Shown here: piece after piece, positions 44,701-53,500 of the stretch
Position numbering within the stretch: position 1 is the stretch's first letter
Layout: each line of letters opens with the position of its first letter
Source: Acanthornis magna
Lineage: Eukaryota > Chordata > Aves > Passeriformes > Acanthizidae
Assembly (NCBI GenBank): GCA_036785705.1
Contig: JAWUZG010000961.1
Coordinates: 124,001-188,000 of the forward strand
Length of the DNA: 64,000 bases
Direction of reading: 5' to 3'
The notes under the pieces: generated by a model
Seen by the model: the letters and a program-made list of their open reading frames with translations, nothing else
Told to the model about the DNA's origin: nothing
Databases searched by the model: none
Translations under genes and position numbers: made by a program

Positions 44701-47700
44701 GCCCCCGGGGGCGGTGGCACCGATCACGGTGTCCCAGTGGCACCGATCACAGTGTCCCCGGGGGGTTCCGTGCCCCCGGGGGCGGTGGCACCGATCACAG
44801 TGTCCCCGGGGGGTTCCGTGCCCCCGGGGGCGGTGGCACCGATCACAGTGTCCCCTGGGGGTTCCGTGCCCCCGGGGGCGGTGGCACCGATCACAGTGTC
44901 CCCGGGGGGTTCCGTGCCCCCGGGGGCGGTGGCACCGATCACAGTGTCCCCCGAGGGGTTCCGTGCCCCCGGGGGCGGTGGCACCGATCACGGTGTCCCA
45001 GTGGCACCGATCACAGTGTCCCCCGAGGGGTTCCGTACCCCCGGGGGCGGTGGCACCGATCACAGTGTCCCCGGGGGGTTCCGTGCCCCCGGGGGCGGTG
45101 GCACCGATCACGGTGTCCCAGTGGCACCGATCACAGTGTCCCCCGGGGAGTTCCGAGCCCCTCGGGCGGTGGCACCGATCACGGCTGTCCCGGTGGCACC
45201 GATCACAGTGTCCCCGGGGGGTTCCGTGCCCCCGGGCCGGGCCGGGCTGGGCGCTGGGGCGGCCCCGGGCCCGCGGGGCTCTGCCGTTGCACAGAGCGAA
45301 CAAAGCCGCGGTTGTTCGGCGCGCCGGGCCCGGCGCTGGCGGCGCCGCGGGACGGGAATTGCTCACATCTCTTGGCTTCACCTGCGCGGGCGGAGCGGCA
45401 TAGCCCCGGGCCTGGGCTGCTTCCAGCGCTGCCGGGCGGATCCGAGCCCGCCGCGATCCGGCGGCACCGGGGGACGGATCGGGGAACGGGGGAACCGAGG
45501 GGACCGGGGAGAACCGGGGGAATGAACGGGGGAATGAACGGGGGAATGAACGGGGGAATGAACCGGGGAAAACGGGAGAACCAGGGGGACCGGGGACCGG
45601 GGGAATGAACCAGGGGGGCCGGGGAGAACCGGGGAATGGACCGGGGGAATGAACGGGGAAACGGACCCGTGAGAACCGGGAGAACTCAGGAGAACCGGGG
45701 AGAACTGGGGGAGAATCGGGGGAATGAACCGGGGGAAACAGGGGAGAACCGGGGGCCGGGGGAACGAGCCGGGGAGAACCGGGAGAACCCAGGAGAACCG
45801 GGAGGAACCGGGGGAGAACCGGGGGAATGGACCAGGGGAAACCGGGGAGGAACTGGGGAGAACCGGGGGAAAGAACCGGGGAGAACAGGGGAGAACCGGG
45901 GGGAGCGGGGGAAGGAACCAGGGTACCGTGGGGAACTGGGGAGAACGGGAAGGGGACCGGGGAGAACCGGGGGGGTGAACCGGGAGGGAACCGGGGAAAC
46001 AAACCGGGGGAACCAGGCGGATGAACCGGGGAGAACAGGAGGGAACCGGGGAAACGAACTGAGGGACCGGAGGGAACCAGGGGGAGTGGCCGCAGGGTTT
46101 GGGGGGGCATCGCCCACACCCTGCTCGGATCCGGCCCTGGGGAGGGGGTCTGGGGTCGGGGATTGGGGTCACAGGTTGGGGTCCTGGGTCGGGGTTGTGG
46201 ATTAGGGTCACTAACTGGGGTCAAAGATTTGGGTCCTGAGTTGGGGTCACAGATTGGGGTCCCGGGGAGCTCCCACGCTGCCGGGTGGTCCCATCCCATC
46301 CCATGGATCCCATGGATCCCATCCCTGTATCCCATCCCATCCCATGGATCTCACCCCATCCCATCCCATCCCACCCCATCCCATCCCATCCAATCCCATC
46401 CCATAAATCCCATAAATCCCATAAATCCCATCCCATCCCATCCCATCCCTGGATCCCATCCCATAAATCCCATAAATCCCATCCCTGGATCCCTGGATCC
46501 CATATTCCCATCCCATCCCATCCCATATTCCCATCCCACATTCCCATCCCATATTCCCATCCCATATTCCCATCCCACATTCCCATCCCATCCCACATTC
46601 CCATCCCATATTCCCATCCCATCCCATATTCCCATCCCATATTCCCATCCCACATTCCCATCCCATATTCCCATCCCACATTCCCATCCCACATTCCCAC
46701 CCCATATTCCCATCCCATATTCCCATCCCATCCCATATTCCCATCCCATATTCCCATCCCATCCCATATTCCCATCCCATCCCATATTCCCATCCCATAT
46801 TCCCATCCCATCCCACATTCCCATCCCATATTCCCATCCCATATTCCCATCCCATCCCACATTCCCATCCCATATTCCCATCCCATATTCCCATCCCATC
46901 CCATATTCCCATCCCACATTCCCATCCCATATTCCCATCCCATCCCATATTCCCATCCCATATTCCCATCCCATCCCATATTCCCATCCCATATTCCCAT
47001 CCCATCCCACATTCCCATCCCATATTCCCATCCCATATTCCCATCCCACATTCCCATCCCATATTCCCATCCCATATTCCCATCCCATCCCACATTCCCA
47101 TCCCATATTCCCATCCCATATTCCCATCCCATCCCACATTCCCATCCCATATTCCCATCCCATATTCCCATCCCATCCCATATTCCCATCCCACATTCCC
47201 ATCCCATTTTCCCATCCCACATTCCCATCCCACATTCCCATCCCCGTCCCCAATCCTTTGGTGCCCTCTAGTGAGTCCCGTCCCGGCCCCAGCCCCACAC
47301 GGGGTGGGAAATGTCCCCCCCGGGTTCCCAACCGGGGGACAAAGGGGTGGGAAGGGCCCGAGCGGTGCCGCGCGGGGGTGGCGGGGGTGGCACAGCTGTG
47401 TTGTCGCTCGCCCAACAAAAGGCACAATTCCGCACGTCCGTTCCCGGGAGAAGGAACATTATCCATAATCGCTGCTGGCAGGGACAGCCCTGGCCCGGCC
47501 CGCGCTGGCTCCGCGCTGCTGGCAGCGGCCCCGGCGGGGACACGGGACCGGGAGGGGACAGGGGACACGGCCCAGGGAGGGGACACGGGACCGGGAGGGG
47601 ACACGGGACCGGCAGGGGACAGGGGACACGGCCCAGGGAGGGGACACGGGACCGGGAGGGGACAGGGGACACGGCCCAGGGAGGGGACACAGCCCTGGGG

Positions 47701-49485
47701 GGCACAGGGGACACGGCCCCGAGGAGGGACACGGGTCCGGGAGGGGAGAGGGGACACGGCCCCCAGGAGGGGACACAGCCCGGGGGGGACGACAGGGGAC
47801 CGGGAGGGGACAGGGGACACGGCCCAGGGAGGGGACACGGGACCGGGAGGGACACGGCTCCGGGGAGGGGACACGGGACCGGGAGGGACACGGCTCCGGG
47901 GAGGGGACACGGCCCCGGGAGGGGACACGGCCCCGGGGCTCTCCGGCAGCAGCACCACCCCCGCAGCGCTCCGGGGGCAGCGCCAGCCCTTCCCGCTTCT
48001 CCCGCTGCGCTCTAGGGGCTGGAATGCTGCTCCCAGTTCAGCCCAGTTCAGCCCAGTTCAGCCCAGTTACTTGTGGGGACAGGGGGCAGGCGGGGTGGAG
48101 GAGGAGGGAGAGGGTCCCGAGGGATGAGGGGAGAGGATCCCGAGGGGAGGGGGTCTCTCCGTGTCCCCTCCCGTGGCCCCGCAGCCCCGGAGCCGCAGCT
48201 CGGGCTCTGCATCCTGGCCCCATGTCCCGGCTGCGCCCCGGCTCCAAATCCCAGCTCCAATCCCAGCTCCAATCCCAGTTCCCCATCCCAGTTCCTCATT
48301 CCCGCTCCCCATCCCAGTTCCATATCCCGACACTTCATCCCGACTCCACGTGCCCTTTCCGCATTCCCGATCCACATCCCAGTCCCGCATCCCAGTCCCG
48401 TGTCCCAGTTCCTCGTCCCAGCTTCCCATCCCGGCTCGATGTCCCCTCCCTGCATCCATCTCCCCACCCCAGTCCCGCATCCTAACTCCCCATCCCAGTT
48501 CCACATTGCAGTCCCGTATCCCAGTCCTGTAATCCATCTCTCCATTCCGGCCCCATTTCCCGATCCCACATCCCATCTCTCCATCCCAGTCCCAATCCCA
48601 GTCCCGCATCCCAGTTCCACATCCCAGTCCCAATCCCAGTCCCATATCCCAGTCCCATATCCCCATTCCACATCTCAGCCCCGTTTCCCGGTCCTGCATC
48701 CCAGCTCCAATCTCAGTCCCGTATCCCATCTCCCCATCCCAGTTCCACATCCCAGTATCTCCCCATCCCAGTCCCGTTTCCCAGTTCCGTATCCCAGTCC
48801 CACATCCCAGTCCCGTATCCCAGTATCTCCCCATCCCAGTCCCACATCCCAGTCCCGTATCCCAGTATCTCCCCATCCCAGTCCCGTATCCCAGTATCTC
48901 CCCATCCCAGTCCCGTATCCCAGCTCTAATCCCAGTCCCACATCCCAGTCCCATATCCCAGTTCCAATCCCAGTTCCGTTTCCCGGTCCCATCTCCCGCC
49001 GCTCCCCAGCCCAGCCCGGCTCGGGCTCCCCCCGTTCCCGCGGTGTCCCCGCGGTGTCCCGCTGTCCCCATCGCTCCCATCCCCGGTTCCCGCGGTGTCC
49101 CCGCGGTGTCCCGCTGTCCCCATCGCTCCCATCCCCGGTTCCCGCCGCCTCCCGGAGCATCCCCGCCGCAGCCATGGCGACCCGGGATGCGGTTGCTGCG
49201 GCAACGGCGGCTCCGCGGGTACCGAACCCCCCCACCCCCGCGGCTCGCGGGGGAATCGTCCCGGGGGACCCCGGTGGGGACCGGGACCGCGCCCGGGGGT
49301 CCCGCGAGCCCCGGGGCAGCGGCGGGGGGGTCCCGTTCCGGCACCGGCACCGCGGGGTCCCGGCACCGGCAGCCCCGGGCGAGCGGAACCGACGAGGCGG
49401 CAGCGCCCGGTGCTGCCGGTTCTGCTCGGGGGGCTCACCTGAGGTACCGGGGCGGCTCCCGGGCGGGGCAGGACGCGGAGCTCAT
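35025..49485 (-). CDS. YJEFN3: YjeF N-terminal domain-containing protein 3, six exons, 242 aa model
   Basis: Paralogue of NAXE/AIBP with a Rossmann-like YjeF_N fold; the vertebrate protein is linked to cholesterol handling rather than proven epimerase activity. Exons (5' to 3'): 49485-49439, 44195-44087, 41244-41134, 40056-39943, 37431-37284, 35224-35025; 729 nt with stop, all phases agree. Landmarks: start [16 protein letters not shown], then [87 protein letters not shown] and the C-terminus GTECVVAL. The NAXE dinucleotide/catalytic loop NNGGDG is replaced by RNGAIG, as in human YJEFN3, so loss of epimerase activity is likely. The first exon is chosen because PRYLSKAEAEA matches the NAXE start of the domain (KYLSQEEAQA). 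An alternative six-codon first exon at 45401-45382 also fits the phase. Introns 1, 2, 4 and 5 are long and repeat-filled. Confidence 0.92.
35230..35935. repeat. YJEFN3 intron 5 array with copies of the exon 6 acceptor
   Basis: On the minus strand TGTCCCCGCAGGGTGGCA, the acceptor and first bases of exon 6, recurs near 35316, 35378, 35472, 35632, 35747 and 35841, separated by units of GGGCTCACCCGCGCCCC and GTCCCCTGCCCGTGTCCCC. Confidence 0.88.
35990..36315. repeat. Minisatellite, GGCACAGCGGTGGCACCGGG units
   Basis: Units of GGTGGCACAGCGGTGGCAC and GCCGTGTCCCCCGTGTC in YJEFN3 intron 5. Confidence 0.88.
36330..36560. promoter_or_regulatory. Non-repetitive CpG-rich island with a consensus CRE
   Basis: The palindrome TGACGTCA lies at 36505-36512 and a SOX-like CTTTGTTATTG near 36528, flanked on both sides by minisatellites. 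It is inside YJEFN3 intron 5 and about 4.6 kb upstream of CILP2. Function is inferred from the motifs only. Confidence 0.35.
36560..37160. repeat. Minisatellite, GGGGTGTCCCCACCCTGCCC
   Basis: About 28 units of 18-30 bp, GGGTGTCCTGGGGGTGTCC and CCACCCTGCCCGGGGTGTCC. Confidence 0.92.
37284..37431 (-). CDS. YJEFN3: YJEFN3 exon 5
   Basis: [49 protein letters not shown]. The acceptor is GCCTGCAG and the donor is CCTCAG/GTGCGG, phase 1. Confidence 0.94.
37450..38065. repeat. Tandem repeat, about 85-120 bp, six copies
   Basis: CGTGTCACCCTCAGGGTGAC, ACAAAGCATTTTCCTGCC and AAAAAAGCCCCCCCGGGTGG recur six times in YJEFN3 intron 4. Confidence 0.9.
38200..39935. repeat. YJEFN3 intron 4 minisatellite, about 80-110 bp units
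   Basis: Blocks of GGGGGATTTCGGGGGTCCGG, GGCTGCGGGGAGGGGGAAAA, GGGAAGGGAAAAATGGGA and AAACTCCGCGCTGGGG. Confidence 0.9.
39943..40056 (-). CDS. YJEFN3: YJEFN3 exon 4
   Basis: [38 protein letters not shown]; 38 codons. The acceptor is TTCCCGCAG and the donor is CCGAG/GTGCGC. Confidence 0.94.
40075..41125. repeat. YJEFN3 intron 3 minisatellite (GGGATGGAGTAGGGATGGAG) and GATGAGGATGAA tract
   Basis: GGATGGAG-based units of 12-18 bp run to about 41000, then GAGGATGAAGATGAGGATGA to 41117, ending 8 bp after the exon 3 donor side. Confidence 0.92.
41134..41244 (-). CDS. YJEFN3: YJEFN3 exon 3
   Basis: [37 protein letters not shown]; 37 codons. The acceptor is CCCCGCAG. The donor CTTT/GTGCGT lacks the usual AG before GT. 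Confidence 0.9.
41500..41635. repeat. GGGATGGGATCCAT array
   Basis: About 15 units of GGGATGGGATCCATG in YJEFN3 intron 2. Confidence 0.9.
41708..41757 (+). repeat. (GAT)15-16 microsatellite
   Basis: Near-perfect GATGATGAT run in YJEFN3 intron 2. Confidence 0.95.
41830..42870. repeat. Minisatellite, GATGCCCCAGGTGGGATTGGG units
   Basis: About 28-30 bp units GGGTGGGATGGGGAAGATGC and GGTGGGATCGGAACGGTGCC in YJEFN3 intron 2. Confidence 0.92.
42875..43120. other. Non-repetitive CpG-rich island in YJEFN3 intron 2
   Basis: Free of tandem repeats, with a TEAD-like ACATTCC near 42927 and TGTTTATCC (FOX/GATA-like) near 42966. A possible regulatory element. Confidence 0.3.
43140..43440. repeat. GGA/TCC-rich tracts
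   Basis: GGAGGAGGAGGAGGAGG near 43148, TCCTCCTCCTCCACCTCC near 43264 and TCCTCCTCCTCCTCCTCC near 43400, separated by GC-rich sequence. Confidence 0.85.
43735..44085. repeat. Minisatellite, CACCGGGGTGTCCCCAGCTC
   Basis: About 20 bp units directly downstream of the YJEFN3 exon 2 donor, CCACCGGGCTGTCCCCAGGC and variants. Confidence 0.92.
44087..44195 (-). CDS. YJEFN3: YJEFN3 exon 2
   Basis: [36 protein letters not shown]. The acceptor is CCCCGCAG and the donor is CCAAG/GTGAGC, phase 0. Confidence 0.93.
44460..45240. repeat. Minisatellite, about 50 bp units (GGTGGCACCGATCACAGTGT)
   Basis: About 15 units, GGTGGCACCGATCACAGTGT followed by GGGGGGTTCCGTGCCCCCGG, in YJEFN3 intron 1. Confidence 0.93.
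45230..45480 (-). promoter_or_regulatory. YJEFN3: CpG-rich island with possible alternative first exon of YJEFN3
   Basis: Non-repetitive and CpG-rich. The minus strand has ATG at 45401, six codons (MPLRPR) and a donor CGCAG/GTGAAG at 45382 whose phase matches YJEFN3 exon 2. It also holds GAACAA at 45298-45303 facing TTGTTC at 45312-45317. Confidence 0.3.
45500..46095. repeat. Minisatellite, GAACCGGGGGAATGAAC units
   Basis: Units of GGGGAGAACCGGGGGAAT and GAACGGGGGAATGAAC. Confidence 0.92.
46290..47245. repeat. Satellite-like CCCAT array (CCCATCCCATATTCCCAT)
   Basis: Nearly 1 kb of CCCAT pentamers and ATTCCCATCCCATATTCCC units. The minus-strand frame gives long GMWDGN-type repeats, a translation artefact. 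Confidence 0.94.
47260..47535. other. Non-repetitive island in YJEFN3 intron 1
   Basis: Contains CAACAAAAGGCACAATTCC (SOX-like on the minus strand), GAACATTATCCATAATCG and CpG clusters between two arrays. No exon seen. Confidence 0.35.
47540..47945. repeat. Minisatellite, GGGGACACGGGACCGGGAG
   Basis: 18-20 bp units GGGGACACGGCCCAGGGAGG and GGACACGGGACCGGGAGG. Confidence 0.92.
48240..49015. repeat. Minisatellite, CCCAGTCCCGTATCCCAG
   Basis: Short CATCCCAGTCCC units with a later TATCTCCCCATCCCAGTCCC period of about 33 bp. Confidence 0.92.
49192..49205. promoter_or_regulatory. RFX-type X-box palindrome in YJEFN3 intron 1
   Basis: GTTGCTGCGGCAAC is a close match to the RFX X-box inverted repeat. 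It lies 235-295 bp downstream of the YJEFN3 start on its own strand, in CpG-rich DNA. Confidence 0.35.
49439..49485 (-). CDS. YJEFN3: YJEFN3 exon 1
   Basis: ATG at 49485, 15 codons plus two bases ([15 protein letters not shown]), donor CTCAG/GTGAGC. With the first base of exon 2 it makes Ser in YLSKAEAEA. It is embedded in a CpG-rich region. Confidence 0.7.
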
Positions 49486-49494
49486 GGCGGGGAG

Positions 49495-50060
49495 CGGGAC
49501 GGGAACGGAGCCCTCGGCGGCACCGGAGCGGCTGGGAACGGCGGCGGTTCGGAGCCTCCGATCGGACCGGATCCGCTGGGAACGGCGGCGGTTCGGAGCC
49601 CCGGTCGGACCGGATTCGCTGGGAACGGCGGCGGTTCGGAATCCCCGGTCGGACCGGAGCCGGCAGGAGCTCGGCGGAGCCTCCGCTCGGACCGGATCCG
49701 CTGAGAACGGCGGCGGCTCGGAGCCCCGGTCGGACCGGATTCGCTGGGAACGGCGGCGGTTCGGAATCCCCGGTCGGACCGGATCCGCTGAGAACGGCGG
49801 CGGTTCGGAATCCCCCGTTCGGACCGGAGCCGGCAGCAGCTCGCAGAGCCTCCGCTCGCTCCGGATCCCGTGGGAATGGCGAGGATCTCCCGCCCGGAGC
49901 GGATCCCGGCGGGATCTGCGCGGCCCCGCGGGCGGGAGCGGAGCCGGCAGCAGCTCGGCGGTGCCGCCCGGGGGGAGGCGGCTCCGGTTGCCCCCGCCCC
50001 GCCCGGCCCCGCTCCGGGAATGCTGCCCGCGATTCCCGCCGAGACCCTCCCGGGGAGTGG
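49495..50060. repeat. GC-rich promoter-side array of YJEFN3, about 45-65 bp units
   Basis: Units with GAACGGCGGCGGTTCGGA and GGTCGGACCGGATCCGCTG recur seven to eight times directly upstream of the YJEFN3 ATG. Confidence 0.88.
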
Positions 50061-50287
50061 GAAAGGATCAAAATCGTGCGGGAATTTTTGTGTTAAAACC
50101 CCGAAATCGGTGCTTTTCCAGCGGGATCGCCATCCGTGGGTCACGGTGACACCGAGGGTGGGAAGGGGACAAGGACACGGCCCCGCCCTCCACCCCACAT
50201 TCCCGGGAAAAGCCCGGGATGTGCCGAATTCCCCCCGCGGGGGCGGGGGGGATATCCAAGAACGAGTACGATCCACGTGGTTCGTTA

Positions 50288-50293
50288 TTTATT
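50288..50293 (-). terminator. NDUFA13: NDUFA13 poly(A) signal AATAAA
   Basis: The minus strand reads ATTAATGAATAAATAACG, about 155 nt after the NDUFA13 stop codon. Confidence 0.8.
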
Positions 50294-50445
50294 CATTAAT
50301 TATTAATTAACAGCAGTCAAAACCGGCGGCTCGGGGCTCGGGATGGAGAAAACAGCCTGGGGAGCACCGGGAAAAGAGGGGAAAAGCAGGGAAAAGGGTG
50401 GAAAAGCTGGAAAAATGGGGGGAAAAGGTGGAAAAGGCCGCGATT

Positions 50446-50565
50446 TCAGACGTAGTTCTGCAGCCCGAACTTCTCCCGGTCCAGCTCGGCCTCGGGCCGC
50501 AGGAAGTAGAGCTCGTCCAGCGTCGGGGGCACCCAGCGATCCGTGTGGAAGCGCGACTCGCCCAC
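50446..50565 (-). CDS. NDUFA13: NDUFA13 exon 5 and stop
   Basis: [39 protein letters not shown], stop TGA at 50446-50448. The acceptor is CTGTTGCAG. Confidence 0.95.
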   Translation of the reverse strand: MGESRFHTDRWVPPTLDELYFLRPEAELDREKFGLQNYV

Positions 50566-53500
50566 CTGCAACAGCGGGAAGGGTCGGGAGGGGACGGGAA
50601 AGGGACAGGAGGGACAGGGAGGGACAGGGGAGGGACAGGGAAGGGACGGGAAAGGGGACGGGAAAGGGACGGGAAAGGGACGGGAGGGGACCAGGGAGGG
50701 ACAGGGAGGGACAGGGAGGGACAGGGAGGGACAGGGAGGGACAGGGAGGGGACAGGAAGGGACAGGGAAGGGACAGGGTAGGGATGGAGAGGGACGGGAA
50801 AGGGACGAGTGGGGACAGGAGAGGACAGGGAAGGGACGGGAGGGGTCGGGAGGGGACGGGGAGGGACAGGGAAAGGGACGGGAGGGACAGGGAGGGACAG
50901 GAAGGGGAGGGGAAGAGCCAGGAGGGGATGGGAAGGGACAGGCAAGGGTCGGGAAGGGACGGGAAGGGTCGGGAGGGGACAGAAAAGGGACGGGAAGGGA
51001 CAGGGAGGGACAGGGAGAGCCGGGAGGGGACAGGAAGACAGGGAAGGGATGGAGAGGGACGGGAAAGGGACGGGAGGGGACAGGGAACGGACAGGAAGGA
51101 GCCGGAAAGGACGGGAATGGACGGGAAGGGACCGGGAAGGGACGGGAAAGGGACGGGAGGGACAGGGAGGGACAGGGAGGGGCCGGGAGGGGAGGGGAAG
51201 AGCCGGGAGGGGATGGGAAGGGACAGGCAAGGGTCGGGAAGGGACAGGGAGGGACAGAGAAGAGCCGGGAGGGGACGGGAAGGGATGGAGAGGGACAGAA
51301 AAGGGACGGGAAAGGGACCGGGAAAGAGACGGGAGGGGACAGGGAAGAGCCGGGAGGGAATGGGAAGGGACAGGGAAAGGATGGGAGGGGACGGGAAAGG
51401 GACGGGAGGGGTCGGGAGGGGACGGGGAAGGGACAGGGAGGGACAGGGAAGGGACGGGAGGGGATGGGAGGGGGCAGGGATGGGACAGGGAGAGGAGGGG
51501 AAGAACCGGGAAGGAATGGAGAGGGACGGGAAAGGGACGGGAGGGGACGGGAGGGGGAATGGGAAGGGTCGGGAGGAGCCGCCCCCGTGCGGGGTCCTCT
51601 CTATGGGGGGAAGGGCCTGCACAGCCCCACATTCCAGGGGACATTCCAGGGGACATTCCAGGGGATTATTCCAGCCCCACATTCCAGGGGATTGTTCCAG
51701 CCCCACATTCCGGTGGATTATTCCAGCCCCACATTCCGGGGGGATCATTCTAGCCCCACATTCTTGGGGATTATTCCAGCCTGGGGTGATCCCGGCTTTG
51801 CGGGGGATCCCAGAGCTGAATCCATGGGGATGGGCAGGTCCCATGGGATCACAGAGGGGTAGTCGGAGGTTGATCCCAGATTTCCAGGGGATCCCTATCC
51901 CTCAGGATGGATGGATCACACCAAACTCTTTGGGATGGATGAATAGATCCCACCAAACCCCTTGGGATGGATGGAGGGATCCCACCAATCCTTTGGGATG
52001 GGTGGATCCTATGAAATCCTTTGGGATGGAGGGATGGATCACACTAAACCCTTTGGGATGGAGGGATCCCACCAAACCCCTTGGGATGGAGGGATGGATG
52101 GATCCCACTAAATCCTTTGGGATGGATGAACAGATCCCACCAAATCCTTCGGGATGGGACAGATGGATCACACCAAACCCCTCGGGATGGATGAAGAGAT
52201 CCCACCAATCCTTTGGGATGGATGATCCCACCAAACCCCTCGGGATGGATGGCTGGATGGATGGATGGATCCCATTAAATCCCTTGGGGTGGATGGATCC
52301 CACCAAACCCCTCGGGACGGATGGATCCCATGGGATCCCAGAGGGGACATCCCCCATTCCCCCCGAATCACGAACCTTCCAGCCAGGAACATCCTTCATG
52401 ATCTTGGCCTCCTCCTCCAGGTTCTGCCGCAGCATCCGCAGGGTCCTGGGGCAGCGTGGGGGAAGGGGTCCCAATCCCAAAAAGGGGTCCCAATCCCAAA
52501 AAGGGGTCCCAATCCCAATCCCAATCGGGGGTCCCAATCCCAAAAAGGGGTCCCAATCCCAATCCCAATCAGGGTTCCAATCCCAATCGGGATCCCAATC
52601 CCAATCGGGGGTCCCAGTCCCAATCCGGGGGCCCAATCCCAATCAGGGGTCCCAATCCCAATCGGGGAGCCCAATCCCAATCCCGGGCACCAATCCCGAA
52701 AGGGGTCCCAATCCCAATCGGGGTCCCAATCCCAATTGGGGGTCCCAATCCCAATCCCAAAAGGGGATCCCAATCCCAATCAGGGGTCTCAATCCCAAAA
52801 AGGTGCCCCAATCCCAATCCCAAAAAGGGGTCCCAATCCCAATCGGGGTCCCAATCCCAATCGGGGGTCCCAATCCCAAAAAGGGGTCCCAATCCCAATT
52901 CCAAAAGGGGTCCCAATCCCAAAGGGGGGTCCCAGTCCCAAAAGGGGGGGTGAGTCCCAGTCCCCAAATTAGGGGGGTCCCAGTCCCCAAACGCAGGGAT
53001 CCCCAGCCCCACATGAGTTCCCAATCCCCAAAGGGGGGGTTCCCAGTCCCCAAATTAGGGGTTCCCCAGCCCCAAAGGGGGGTCCCCAGTCCCCTAATCA
53101 GAGGGTCCCAGTAAGAGGGTCCCAGAGGGTCCCATAACGGTACCCCAGCCCCACAGGAGGTCCCCAGCCCCACAGGAGTGGTCCCCAGTCCCCAGATTAG
53201 GGGGTCCCCAGCCTCACAGGGTGATCCCAGCCCCACAGGAATTCCCCAGCCCCACAAAGGGGGTCCCCAGTCCCAAGGAGGGGGTCCCAGTCCCCAAATG
53301 CAGGGGTCCCCAGCCCCACACAAGTTCCCAATCCCCAAAGGGGGGGTTCCCAGTCCCCAAATTAGGGGTTCCCCAGCCCCAAAGGGGGGTCCCCAGTCCC
53401 CTAATCAGAGGGTCCCACTTCCCGCAGGGGGGTTTCCCAGCCCCATAACGGTACCCCAGCCCCACAGGGGGTCCCCAGCCCCCAAATTAGGGGGTCCCCA

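Noticed and set aside
45382..45401. MPLRPR as the main first exon of YJEFN3
   Set aside because: It fits the phase, but the exon at 49485-49439 gives PRYLSKAEAEA, which continues the conserved NAXE-family domain start. Kept only as an alternative.
46221..47958. Long open frames of GMWDGN or SHPIFPS repeats on both strands
   Set aside because: They are direct translations of the CCCAT array, open in several frames at once, with no splice or start context.
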